This document shows, piece after piece, positions 7,359 to 15,849 of a stretch of DNA of 64,000 nt; position 1 is the first letter of the stretch, and every line of letters starts with the position of its first letter. The notes under the pieces were generated by a model that saw only the letters and a program-made list of their open reading frames with translations, searched no databases and was not told the origin of the DNA. The DNA lies in the NCBI GenBank assembly GCA_937914945.1, contig CALGJF010000009.1:1-64000 (forward strand), in the 5' to 3' direction. The position numbers and the translations under genes were made by a program. The DNA is from an uncultured Bacteroidales bacterium. Lineage in GTDB: Bacteria > Bacteroidota > Bacteroidia > Bacteroidales > Bacteroidaceae.

Positions 7359-8867
7359 ATGGTTATGAAAAAACTATTCTTAACCTTTGTCGTTGCATTT
7401 GCCACCGTATGTGGATTTGCACAGGAATCCACACTTGATAAGGATAGTGTGACTGTTTGCTTTCAGCTGGCCAGCAAGACAGCTGGAGAGAAAGCAACAC
7501 TTATATATTCCGATTACACAGCTTGCGATGTGGTGGGCCTTAACCCAGTTACGGACAAGGAAGGAAAGTGGAGTGTCAAGTTGCCCGCCGACCGCACTAT
7601 ACATATACAGTTGTGGGATGACAATAAAATAGAGGGTGTTGTGTGGGGAGCACTTAATCTTTTTTGCCGTCCCGGAACAAGAGCCGAAATCCTGCTCGAT
7701 GACATAAATGACAGATGTATATTCAGCGGTGAGAATGCTGCAGCGCATAATGCACAGGTTGAACAACCTTTGAAGATTGCCAACTTCCACGGTCGTATGT
7801 TCGGAATGGATATAAACGATGCAGCCCAACATATACGCGATATATACAAGAACAACATGTATAATGTTGACACGCTTTATGCTTCTAATCCCAACCTGCC
7901 CGAAAGCTATGTTGAGTCCTTACGGCAAATGGCACGTTATGGTTATGCGTTTGATATGACACAGAATATTCAGGGACATTTTGTTGAGTCAATAGGTACT
8001 ATTCTTGAACAGGGTGGTAATACATTGCCCGATGAATATGTTGCAATGTTCCGCGAGGTTGAAACAGAGGAATTGCTGTGCCCAAAAACCCCTCTCCCAA
8101 TCGATGCCCTTAAATATTTTAGAGATGTACATGCTTTAGAGTATTATATACAAGTCGGTATCATCAGTGAAGTTCCTGAGGGAGTGACAGATAGCAAATT
8201 ACACTCTTTTTCTACAAAGTGTTCTGTCATTGATGCAATTAATGCATCAGATGAAATAAGGCAGATAATGAAAGCCGGTTCTTTCCTGACAGTATGCGGG
8301 CTGGATATTACTCCTGAAAGAGAAAGGAAATTGCAGGAAGAGTTGAATCCCAAGACATATACCCTGTTACAGGGGTATATCAATAGTCAAAAGACCCATT
8401 TTGCTAGTGTCGCAGAGGAGCAGATAACTGCACTTGCAGAGATTCAGATGGATAGCCTTGCCGATGGTAAGGATATATTCCAAAAACTTATAGCTCCCTA
8501 TCGTGGCCGTGTGATTTATATCGATGTATGGGGTACTTGGTGTGGTCCATGCCGTGAGGAGATGGCGTACTTGCCCGAACTGCACGAGGCATTGAAAGAG
8601 CTCCCGGTGACATATATGTATCTTGCCAACAACTCGCCCGAAGAGTTATGGCAAAAGTCTGCCAAGCGTTATGGACTTGAGGGTGAAGATTGCGTAAACA
8701 TTCGCCTGCCCGAAGAACAGCAGCGTGCAGTAGAGGAATACCTCGGCGTACAAGGATTCCCGACATTCCTGCTTGTTGCCCCTGACGGCAGCATTGCCAG
8801 CAACAAAGCACCACGACCCAGTTCACCAACAAGTGTACGTGAAGCAATACTGCAACTTTTGAAATAA
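7359..8867 (+). CDS. secreted thioredoxin-domain protein
   Basis: 502 residues from the ATG at 7359; a second ATG at 7365 gives MKKLFLTFVV, closer to its neighbours and equally good. Signal peptide ending CGFAQ. Residues about 25-360 are an unrecognised mainly helical region; about 370-502 form a thioredoxin domain with WCGPC (395, 398) and GFPTF supplying the cis-proline. It ends 14 bases after the previous gene, so it is in the same transcript. The C-terminal domain is closely similar to that of the next gene (NNSPEELW against NNSPEDVR-type stretches, and a shared PRP-containing tail), indicating duplication. Confidence 0.83.
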   Translation: MVMKKLFLTFVVAFATVCGFAQESTLDKDSVTVCFQLASKTAGEKATLIYSDYTACDVVGLNPVTDKEGKWSVKLPADRTIHIQLWDDNKIEGVVWGALNLFCRPGTRAEILLDDINDRCIFSGENAAAHNAQVEQPLKIANFHGRMFGMDINDAAQHIRDIYKNNMYNVDTLYASNPNLPESYVESLRQMARYGYAFDMTQNIQGHFVESIGTILEQGGNTLPDEYVAMFREVETEELLCPKTPLPIDALKYFRDVHALEYYIQVGIISEVPEGVTDSKLHSFSTKCSVIDAINASDEIRQIMKAGSFLTVCGLDITPERERKLQEELNPKTYTLLQGYINSQKTHFASVAEEQITALAEIQMDSLADGKDIFQKLIAPYRGRVIYIDVWGTWCGPCREEMAYLPELHEALKELPVTYMYLANNSPEELWQKSAKRYGLEGEDCVNIRLPEEQQRAVEEYLGVQGFPTFLLVAPDGSIASNKAPRPSSPTSVREAILQLLK

Positions 8868-8891
8868 GAATATTAACGATGTAAACTGAAT

Positions 8892-11012
8892 ATGAAAAAA
8901 CTATTTTTAACCTTAATCGTTGCATTGGCCACCCTGTGCGGCTTTGCACAGAAAAACGAAACCGTAGAGTATCCCTTTTTCCGCACAAAGAACACACGTG
9001 TATTTGACATAACTAAAGTAACCACAAGCAAGGAATATACCGCGCTCGAGGTCTATTTCTATGCAGCCGATTATATAAAAGTAAATGGCACAAGTATCCT
9101 CACCGGCAACAACAGCGGCAAGAAATATAAATTGTTGCGCAGCGAAGGCGTAGATATAGACCAAGAGACCGCATTGCCGGTAGGTGGTTATATGAAAGCA
9201 ACCCTCTACTTTGAGCCGTTGGATGCCACCGACTGCTCATTCGACTTTTCCGAGGGAGATAATGTACCCAATGGTTGGGAAATTACAAACATATCGCTCA
9301 CCCCATGCAGCCTCAAAAAGGTATTGGAAAAAGACAAAAAGTGGGGAAAAAAGAGTGTGTCGCCCTTCGCGCGTGAATATTGCAGCGACAGCATAAGGAT
9401 AGAACTCGACATTAATGGCAGCGACGAAAAATTTGAAATGTATTATATGCACGGCTTGAGCTTTGTCGAAAGAAAATTCTCCAACGGCAAATATTCATAC
9501 TCCATACCGGCGTTTAACACAATTACTATAATCGCATATTTCCCCAATAACGAATATAAAAGGTTAGTGGCATCGCCCGGAGACACAATAAGAATATCGT
9601 ATGACGGGGCAAGCAGGCAGGCAATGGCCGTTACAGCCGATAACGAAATGCAACGCTGCATAGACGAATATGACAGATACAACAGGGCAAGTGGAATATA
9701 TGAGTCTCCCGTGGGCTATGCGTTGGCGCCACAGCAACTGTTCTACGACTACATTGCGGGAACGCTCAAGCGCAATATAATGCGCTTGCAGAATTTTATT
9801 GACGAGCGTCCCGGTTTCAATGAAAAGGCTGCATATTTTCTGCGCACAAACATAAAGACAGAAACTCTGTGTGAATTGCTTCAGTATCGCTTCAACATAC
9901 GCAAGCAGCAACAAAAATCTTTCTCAAAAGAGACTATGGCACTTATCGATGAGCTGTTTACCGATATTGTCAATCCGCTTACAATGAGTAGAAGTTTTGA
10001 CAGGATTATGATAGACTATGCAGGTTACAAGGACGACCTTTCAATGCGAGGATTAAGAGTGGCACTAAATGCAAACACGTCAAATGCACTGCGCACACTA
10101 AACAGCATAGGGGAGATAAAACTCAGTAAAAAAGAGATAGCGACAATAGAAAAAGGGCGTTATCTGCAGAGTCTTGTTCTTGCAAAGGCCCTTAATATGA
10201 TAGACGACACCGTAAAAGCCGCGCAGGAACTAAAAGATTCAACAATAGTAATCAAACGGTACAGTGCCTTGCTCAAAAAATATGCCATCGATAAATTGAC
10301 AAAGAGTGAGATTGAGAACTATTTCATAGCCTATGATTATCTGAAAGTAGGGGATGGAATAAAATCCCTCCCCATAACCGATGAGGATAAGAAGTTTGCA
10401 GTAACATTCATAAATTACGAAGAGCTGTCCGATGGTAACAAGTCGTTGAATGATACTGTATTAGAGATTGTGATGCGCGGGCTCGAAGATTTTCCCACTG
10501 CCCGGCATCTGGTAGAGCAAAATAACTATATGCGTAAATTGGAAGCACAGGAATTGGAGGTGAAATATCTGCGTAATTGCGCCGAACTCACCCCCGAAAC
10601 GCTTAAAGCCGATTCGCTCCTTGCTTCAATACTGGAGCCGCACAAGGGAAAAGTGGTGTATGTGGATTTCTGGGGAACGTGGTGCAGCCCCTGCAAAGAG
10701 CAGATGAGCTATGTGCCCGCAATAAAAGAGGCTCTTAAAGGCAAAGATGTGGTTTTCCTCTATTTTGCCGACAACAGCCCCGAAGATGTGCGGCAGACAA
10801 TCGTCAAAAGGTTTGGCATTTATGGCGAAAATACATTCCACTACAACTTGCCCGACGAGCAGCAACATTCGCTAAAAGAACTGTTGAACGTAAACAGTTT
10901 TCCCACGTATCTGCTGTTCGACAAGCATGGCAAGTTGATAGACCGCACCGCACCACGCCCGCAGCAGAAGGATATGCTGCTGAACGAAATACAAAAACTG
11001 CTTGATGAGTGA
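8892..11012 (+). CDS. large secreted thioredoxin-domain protein
   Basis: 706 residues. Signal peptide ending CGFAQ. Residues about 25-150 are a beta-rich domain not seen in the neighbours, about 165-250 look DUF4369-like, about 260-570 are helical, and about 575-706 are a thioredoxin domain with WCSPC (598, 601) and SFPTY at the cis-proline. The middle serine of CSPC differs from the CGPC of the other three. It lies 24 bases after the previous stop; last thioredoxin gene of the cluster. Confidence 0.82.
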   Translation: MKKLFLTLIVALATLCGFAQKNETVEYPFFRTKNTRVFDITKVTTSKEYTALEVYFYAADYIKVNGTSILTGNNSGKKYKLLRSEGVDIDQETALPVGGYMKATLYFEPLDATDCSFDFSEGDNVPNGWEITNISLTPCSLKKVLEKDKKWGKKSVSPFAREYCSDSIRIELDINGSDEKFEMYYMHGLSFVERKFSNGKYSYSIPAFNTITIIAYFPNNEYKRLVASPGDTIRISYDGASRQAMAVTADNEMQRCIDEYDRYNRASGIYESPVGYALAPQQLFYDYIAGTLKRNIMRLQNFIDERPGFNEKAAYFLRTNIKTETLCELLQYRFNIRKQQQKSFSKETMALIDELFTDIVNPLTMSRSFDRIMIDYAGYKDDLSMRGLRVALNANTSNALRTLNSIGEIKLSKKEIATIEKGRYLQSLVLAKALNMIDDTVKAAQELKDSTIVIKRYSALLKKYAIDKLTKSEIENYFIAYDYLKVGDGIKSLPITDEDKKFAVTFINYEELSDGNKSLNDTVLEIVMRGLEDFPTARHLVEQNNYMRKLEAQELEVKYLRNCAELTPETLKADSLLASILEPHKGKVVYVDFWGTWCSPCKEQMSYVPAIKEALKGKDVVFLYFADNSPEDVRQTIVKRFGIYGENTFHYNLPDEQQHSLKELLNVNSFPTYLLFDKHGKLIDRTAPRPQQKDMLLNEIQKLLDE

Positions 11013-11070
11013 TTTATATGAAATTTTATAAAACAAGGCGGTTATATACAATATTACACTGAATACAAAA

Positions 11071-11154
11071 TTGTCATTCCGAACCTTGTGTGAGGAATCT
11101 CTGATTTAGATTTTTCCTCCCTTCAGTCGTCAAAATGCAAATATAGAATGACAA
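11071..11154. repeat. dispersed 84-bp intergenic element
   Basis: Bounded by the perfect 9-bp inverted repeat TTGTCATTC / GAATGACAA. The left part reads CATTCCGAAC then TGTGAGGAATCTC. A relative with the same left half lies at 28328-28401. Such elements are common between genes in Bacteroidota; it breaks the probable operon between 11012 and 11197. Confidence 0.65.
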
Positions 11155-11196
11155 CCTTACTGCAAATAGCTATATAAATACTAAAAACAAAATACA

Positions 11197-11916
11197 ATGA
11201 AAAAAGTACTTACATTATGCACCCTGTTATTTGCTGTGTTTGCATGCAGCTATGCGCAGCAAATAAAGAAAAACGCACCCGTGTTCGACGACTATCTGCC
11301 CCTGTTGCAGCAGGCGGGGTACAATATGTTTACCTACGATATTTCGGCATTAAAGGATGCAACGTACAACATCACATTCATCATTCGCGAGTATGCCGCG
11401 GGCAAGCATCTGCAAGATAAAGACCTGCACATAGGGTTGCGTGCCAACCGTTATATGCTGGCCGAATTCAATGAGGCCGACCGCGCCCAAGCGATAGCCG
11501 ACGGCATTGCCGAAGATGTCGCCAATGGGATATTCAGGCTTGCAACAAAAATAGGCATAGGCTTTACCCCATCGCAGAGCGATACTCTGCAAAATATCCT
11601 CTTTAGGGCGTATGGCAAAGAACCGTTGGCGCAATCGGGCCACAGGGTGGTGTTGCGCGATGTTCGTATGGATAATGAACGTGCCGATAATGAGAGCCGC
11701 AATTTTATAAGATATACTTTTCGTGAATTCAAGGAAGAACCATTTGCCACCGACACATTTATACCGCTTCTCATGTACGGCTCGTTCTGGTGGGACGCCG
11801 AGCATAATATCTATCGCTTTTGCGGCGACAGTGAGCTTACAAGGGATATGTCCTCTTCACTCTTGAAGGACTCGCCTCATTATTACATCATAGGGGTAGA
11901 GTTCAATAAACAGTAA
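11197..11916 (+). CDS. secreted protein of unknown function
   Basis: 239 residues. Signal peptide about 1-20 (MKKVLTLCTLLF..., ending SYAQ). I do not recognise the rest: a mixed alpha/beta domain with YNITFIIREYAAGKHLQDKD early and a tail ending YYIIGVEFNKQ. No cysteines suggest a thioredoxin function. It follows the thioredoxin genes on the same strand after a repeat element and may belong with them or stand alone. Confidence 0.65.
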   Translation: MKKVLTLCTLLFAVFACSYAQQIKKNAPVFDDYLPLLQQAGYNMFTYDISALKDATYNITFIIREYAAGKHLQDKDLHIGLRANRYMLAEFNEADRAQAIADGIAEDVANGIFRLATKIGIGFTPSQSDTLQNILFRAYGKEPLAQSGHRVVLRDVRMDNERADNESRNFIRYTFREFKEEPFATDTFIPLLMYGSFWWDAEHNIYRFCGDSELTRDMSSSLLKDSPHYYIIGVEFNKQ

Positions 11917-12001
11917 ATAGATTTATTTTGCTTGTAACTCAATAGATGCTTACCCATCTTATAGTTATAGATGAACAATGATACTCAATAAATTAAATCG
12001 T

Positions 12002-13009
12002 ATGAAAGAGACTTTATTTATCTTGCTGTTTGCACTTGCCGGCATATGTGGTTTTGCACAAGTGAATTCTTCTACTGCACGGTTTGAACGCCGAGATTCA
12101 ATCCTTGCAACATTGGGCCTTAACGAAAGAGTATATTCAATAGCAAGCAAGATGTATTTTCCACCAGCTGAGTTTTATTGGAACGATACTTTGTATTACA
12201 TGGACAGGTCGCCGCTTGCATATATAAATAAAAAAGAGTTCTTGGATATATATCCCGAATGGCCTATAATAGAAGAGACCTCACTCGGTAATTATTCATA
12301 CCGTGGAAGATATGACTGTGTGTGGGAGCTAACTGGTGATTCTCTTTTTCTTACCAAGATAAGAAAACACATGGTAAGTAAACTCGACAAGGAAGAATAT
12401 ACTCCTTATACATACGAAGGGGTCAAAGCAAAGATGGAAAGTTTTACAGGTGTCAAATTCGACTCTGACAACAGAATGTTTGCTTCTTGGTTCAGTGGCT
12501 CACTATACATAATGCAACCATTTCTTACCAGTGATTTTGAATCTTACGAGGATTTTAAGATTGCACAAATAGAATGGGGACTAAAACATTTACGCAGGCT
12601 AACATTCAAGAGTGGCAAATTAGTTACAGATCGGATGGAGTTTAGACAATATCTGTTTCCTGTGTTGGATACTCCAGCTGAATTCCCAGGTGGTCCCAAG
12701 GCTTTAACAGAGTGGATAAAAAACAATCTGCAATATCCTGTAGAATGTGTAGAAAATAAGATTGAGGGGAGGGCTTTTGTGCGTTTCCTTGTAAAAAAAG
12801 ATGGTTCAATAGACGAAGTGGAACTTTTAAAAAGCAGCGGTAATACATTACTCGACCAAGAAGCACTTCGTCTGATAAATGACGATGATATGCCCCAATG
12901 GATTCCGGCTACACAGTTCAGCGATGCAAAGGGTGGATATATAAAAGCTGATATGCATTGTGTAATACCCATAGATTTTAAGTTATGCAAAGGCGGCGTT
13001 AGCTTTTAA
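12002..13009 (+). CDS. secreted protein with TonB C-terminal domain
   Basis: 335 residues from the ATG at 12002 (MKETLFILLF); an in-frame ATG at 11978 would add eight residues before the signal peptide and is less likely. The signal peptide ends ICGFAQ, almost the same as in the thioredoxin genes. Residues about 25-215 are not recognised. Residues about 225-320 match a TonB C-terminal domain: PAEFPGGPKALTEWI, YPVE, GRAFVRFLVKKDGSIDEVEL and LLDQEALRLI. Unlike true TonB it has no N-terminal membrane anchor and no proline-rich spacer, so it is exported rather than coupled to ExbB/D. It ends 10 bases before the converging kinase gene. Confidence 0.75.
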   Translation: MKETLFILLFALAGICGFAQVNSSTARFERRDSILATLGLNERVYSIASKMYFPPAEFYWNDTLYYMDRSPLAYINKKEFLDIYPEWPIIEETSLGNYSYRGRYDCVWELTGDSLFLTKIRKHMVSKLDKEEYTPYTYEGVKAKMESFTGVKFDSDNRMFASWFSGSLYIMQPFLTSDFESYEDFKIAQIEWGLKHLRRLTFKSGKLVTDRMEFRQYLFPVLDTPAEFPGGPKALTEWIKNNLQYPVECVENKIEGRAFVRFLVKKDGSIDEVELLKSSGNTLLDQEALRLINDDDMPQWIPATQFSDAKGGYIKADMHCVIPIDFKLCKGGVSF

Positions 13010-13019
13010 TTTCTCCTTT

Positions 13020-14202
13020 TCACTCCCTTAAAGGCAGGCGCAGGGTGAATCGGGCCCCCTTTCCATCGCCTGCAGCCTCGGCACCGATAAAGCCACCATG
13101 GTTGCACACAATCTGCCTGCATACAGCCAAGCCAATGCCTTCGCCGTTCTGTTTGGTGGTGAAGAACGGGGTAAAAATATTGTCGCTCACTTCGGACGAC
13201 AGCCCGCAACCATTGTCCTCAACAGCCACTGTGAGCCACCTCTCATCGTTCGACACCTGTGAAACAATCTTTATGCGTGTGGCACCGCTCTCGGCACTGT
13301 TTTTCAGCAAATTTATGAGCACCTGCTCTATCTGTGAACGGTCTATGCATATGGTAACATCGTCGCACTCGCCCGCAAAGGCCACCTCGCTTGCATTGTG
13401 GGGCAGGGTGGTGGCAAGTTTCTTTATCGTTTGCAAGAAATCGCCCCAGCGCGTGGGTGCAATATGTGGGGCGGCAATGCCTTGCAAGCGGCGGTAGCGT
13501 TGGACAAATTGCAAGAGGCCACCGGCTTATGGCCGATAGCGCAATATTCATATCCTCGCTGCTTATATTACCCTTTTCGTTGCTCTCTTGCAAGGTGTCG
13601 GCAAGCGATATTATGGGGGTGAGTGAGTTCATTATCTCATGTGTGAGTACTCTTATAAGGCGTTGCTGCGCCATAATCTCGCCCTGCTTGAGTATGGTTG
13701 CAACGCTTTGCAGGGTGTAGAGGCGATACTCTATGCCGCTTGCAAACATTCTGCTTGCTGTTGCGGCATACTCGCACTCCTCGCCGCCGTGTGCAGTGAA
13801 GGAGAGCAGTGTATTGCGTCCCTTACGCAGTCCTTTCAGTTGCGCTGGCAGTGAAGCGTGTAGCGCGCGCAGGTCGTCGATGTCATTGAACTTGAACCCG
13901 CACAGCCCCTCTATGGCGGCGTTGTTCATATAGCGCACACGCCCTGTGTTGTCCGTTGCAAACATTATGCAATCTACCTTGGAGAGTATTGCATCGTAGA
14001 AGTGTGCCTCGCCCTCGCGCCGGTGCTCCCGTTCCCTGAACTCGCGTATCACGGAATTTATCTCCTCGGCCATGCGACGCTCCTCGCCGTGCAGTTTCTT
14101 CAATGAGTATTGCAGGCTGTAGTCGCGTGAGCGCACCGCTTGCAGCATCTCCCTTAAACGGCGTATGCTTTTGTTATAAAATATGTTCTGCCAAAATCCC
14201 AT
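13020..14202 (-). pseudogene. NtrB-type sensor histidine kinase, frameshifted
   Basis: A soluble kinase split into two frames. Part 1 (from the ATG at 14202): HAMP/PAS-like region, PAS about residues 65-165, and the phosphoacceptor box VLTHEIMNSLTPI with His188. Part 2: N box NLLKNSAES, G1 VEDNGCGLS, G2 GEGIGLAVC. Between them, near 13520-13525, the frame changes after AISR, and the helix should continue GLLQFVQRYRRL. Total length 1183 bases is one more than a multiple of three. Relatives usually have about three more residues here (RRSxGL), so a small deletion is more likely than a one-base misread. No membrane segment, so it would sense a cytoplasmic or relayed signal. Its ATG overlaps the activator stop by one base, giving tight coupling. 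If the shift is real, the H box and ATPase domain are on different peptides and the kinase is dead. Confidence 0.8.
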
Positions 14203-15563
14203 TAAATACCGTGTTTATCTATTTTTCTATACAACGAATAGCGTGTTATGCCAAGCAACTCCGCAGCCATCGACAAATTACCGTTACTCTGCTCCAATGC
14301 GCGACGTATTGTCTGCCGTTCCAGCTCCTCGAGGTTGAGCGATGCGCTTTTGCCCGCTTCGTCGCGCTTCTCGGGTCCAAGGGGCAGGCTGCTGTCGATA
14401 ACCCACCGTTCTATGCAGTGTTGCAGTTCACGCACATTGCCCGGCCAGCGGTAGCTCATAAGCCGTTTCTCCTCGTTTTGCGAAAACTCCTTTACCTCGG
14501 AACGGTATTTTTCGGCATATATTTTCAAGAAATGGCGGGCAAGCAGTAATATATCCTCACCACGGTCGCGCAGTGGCGGTATGCGCAGCTCTATTGTGTT
14601 CAATCGATAGAGCAGGTCCTCGCGGAAGGTGCCTTCGGCCACCCTCACCGGCAGATTGGCATTCGTGGCTGCCACAATGCGCACATCTATCTTGCGCGCT
14701 TTTGTAGAGCCCACGCGCGACACCTCGCGTTTCTCTATCACGGTGAGCAGTTTTTGTTGCGTGGCTGTGGTGAGGTTACCCACCTCGTCAAGGAAAAGCG
14801 TGCCGCCGTCGGCCTCCTCAATCCTGCCCGCCTTTGCATTGCCTGCACCTGTGAAAGCTCCCTTTTCGTGCCCGAACAACTCGCTTTCGAAAAGCGACTC
14901 GGGGATGCAACCGAGGTCTATGGAAACCATAGGCTTGCCGCTCCTTGCCGATAATCTGTGCAGTTCGTGCGCAACAACATCCTTGCCCACGCCATTCTCA
15001 CCTGTTATGAGCACATTGGCATCGGTCGATGCTATGCGTGTAATACGCTCTTTAAGTTCTCTTATTTGTGGCGATTCCCCGACAAACAGCCGCGCATCGC
15101 CGTTCTTTTTTTCTATCTTTCGCTCTTTCTCCTCCTTTTCGGCTTGCAGGCGTGCCATTCTGCTGCGTTTCAAATCAACCGCCGAGTGAATGGCATCAAT
15201 CATCTTTTTATTCTCCCACGGCTTGGGGATAAAATCCACCGCACCAGCCTTTATTGCTCTCACTGTTTTTTCGGTGTTCACGTAAGCAGTCATCAGAATA
15301 ACCACGCTTGTGGGGTCGTGTTCCTGAATGCGGCTAAGCCATTCATAACCCTCCTCGCCACTTATCACGTTTCGCTCAAAGTTCATATCAAGCACTATAA
15401 CATCGGGCTTGAAGTAGTCCATAAACTCGATTATGCGTGTCGGCTCCTTTATGGCGCGTATAGAATCTACCCACGGGCGCAGCAGCATATTCAGCGACAG
15501 GAGAATGTCCTCGTTGTCGTCTACTATAAGTATTTTGCCTTTACATTCCATTTTGCGGCTCAT
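14202..15563 (-). CDS. NtrC-family sigma-54 response regulator
   Basis: 453 residues. Receiver domain about 10-128 with phosphoacceptor Asp59 (VIVLDM), acidic pair 15-16 and Lys in PKPW. AAA+ domain about 158-395 with Walker A GENGVGKD (188-195), the sigma-54 contact loop GAFTGA (235-240) and Walker B GGTLFLDE (about 253-260). C-terminal Fis-type helix-turn-helix about 410-452 (NGNLSMAAELLGITRYSLYRKI). It activates RpoN-dependent promoters when phosphorylated by the kinase encoded directly downstream. The gene has its own housekeeping promoter (15578-15608), while matching dyads sit on the far side of the same intergenic region. Confidence 0.93.
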   Translation of the reverse strand: MSRKMECKGKILIVDDNEDILLSLNMLLRPWVDSIRAIKEPTRIIEFMDYFKPDVIVLDMNFERNVISGEEGYEWLSRIQEHDPTSVVILMTAYVNTEKTVRAIKAGAVDFIPKPWENKKMIDAIHSAVDLKRSRMARLQAEKEEKERKIEKKNGDARLFVGESPQIRELKERITRIASTDANVLITGENGVGKDVVAHELHRLSARSGKPMVSIDLGCIPESLFESELFGHEKGAFTGAGNAKAGRIEEADGGTLFLDEVGNLTTATQQKLLTVIEKREVSRVGSTKARKIDVRIVAATNANLPVRVAEGTFREDLLYRLNTIELRIPPLRDRGEDILLLARHFLKIYAEKYRSEVKEFSQNEEKRLMSYRWPGNVRELQHCIERWVIDSSLPLGPEKRDEAGKSASLNLEELERQTIRRALEQSNGNLSMAAELLGITRYSLYRKIDKHGI

Positions 15564-15577
15564 TTATGTGTATATGG

Positions 15578-15608
15578 CAAATGTAGCGATAAAATGGTGC
15601 TCCTCAAA
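15578..15608 (-). promoter_or_regulatory. housekeeping promoter of the two-component operon
   Basis: On the minus strand: TTTG at 15608-15605, 19-base spacer, TACATTTG at 15585-15578, an excellent -33/-7 match. Transcription would begin near 15571, eight bases before the regulator's ATG. Confidence 0.7.
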
Positions 15609-15679
15609 GGTGTAAATTAAAAAAAATAACCTACCTGTGCAGGTTTTTTTGGGGGGATTCTCAAATGCGGTTTTTGATT

Positions 15680-15714
15680 GTGCGCTTTCGCACATCGGGC
15701 GTGCATTATCGCAC
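15680..15714. promoter_or_regulatory. paired activator dyads, copy B
   Basis: GTGCGCTTTCGCAC at 15680-15693 and GTGCATTATCGCAC at 15701-15714, 21 bp apart start to start. The second is the exact reverse complement of the dyad at 3782-3795. It begins 71 bp before the GG of the promoter at 15771, the same distance as in copy A, although the DNA between is unrelated. Confidence 0.85.
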
Positions 15715-15770
15715 AGCAAAGGAATAATCTTGTGCTTTGTAATATATTGTTTATTAGTGGATTATCTGTT

Positions 15771-15785
15771 TGGTACGCTTTTTGT
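15771..15785 (+). promoter_or_regulatory. sigma-54 promoter of the export operon
   Basis: TGGTACG-N4-TTGT: GG at 15772-15773 and G at 15784, ten bases between. It shares the inner GCTTTTTG block with the 3873 promoter. Predicted start near 15796, before the ATG at 15850. Confidence 0.72.
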
Positions 15786-15849
15786 AACACTGCTTGTAGA
15801 TGAAAATCTGATGGTTTGCCAAAATGTTAAACAAAACTGTGAAAAACAG

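Noticed and set aside
15637..15849. Longer N-terminus for the TolC-family gene
   Set aside because: The stretch contains both activator dyads and the sigma-54 promoter, and the signal peptide starts at 15850.
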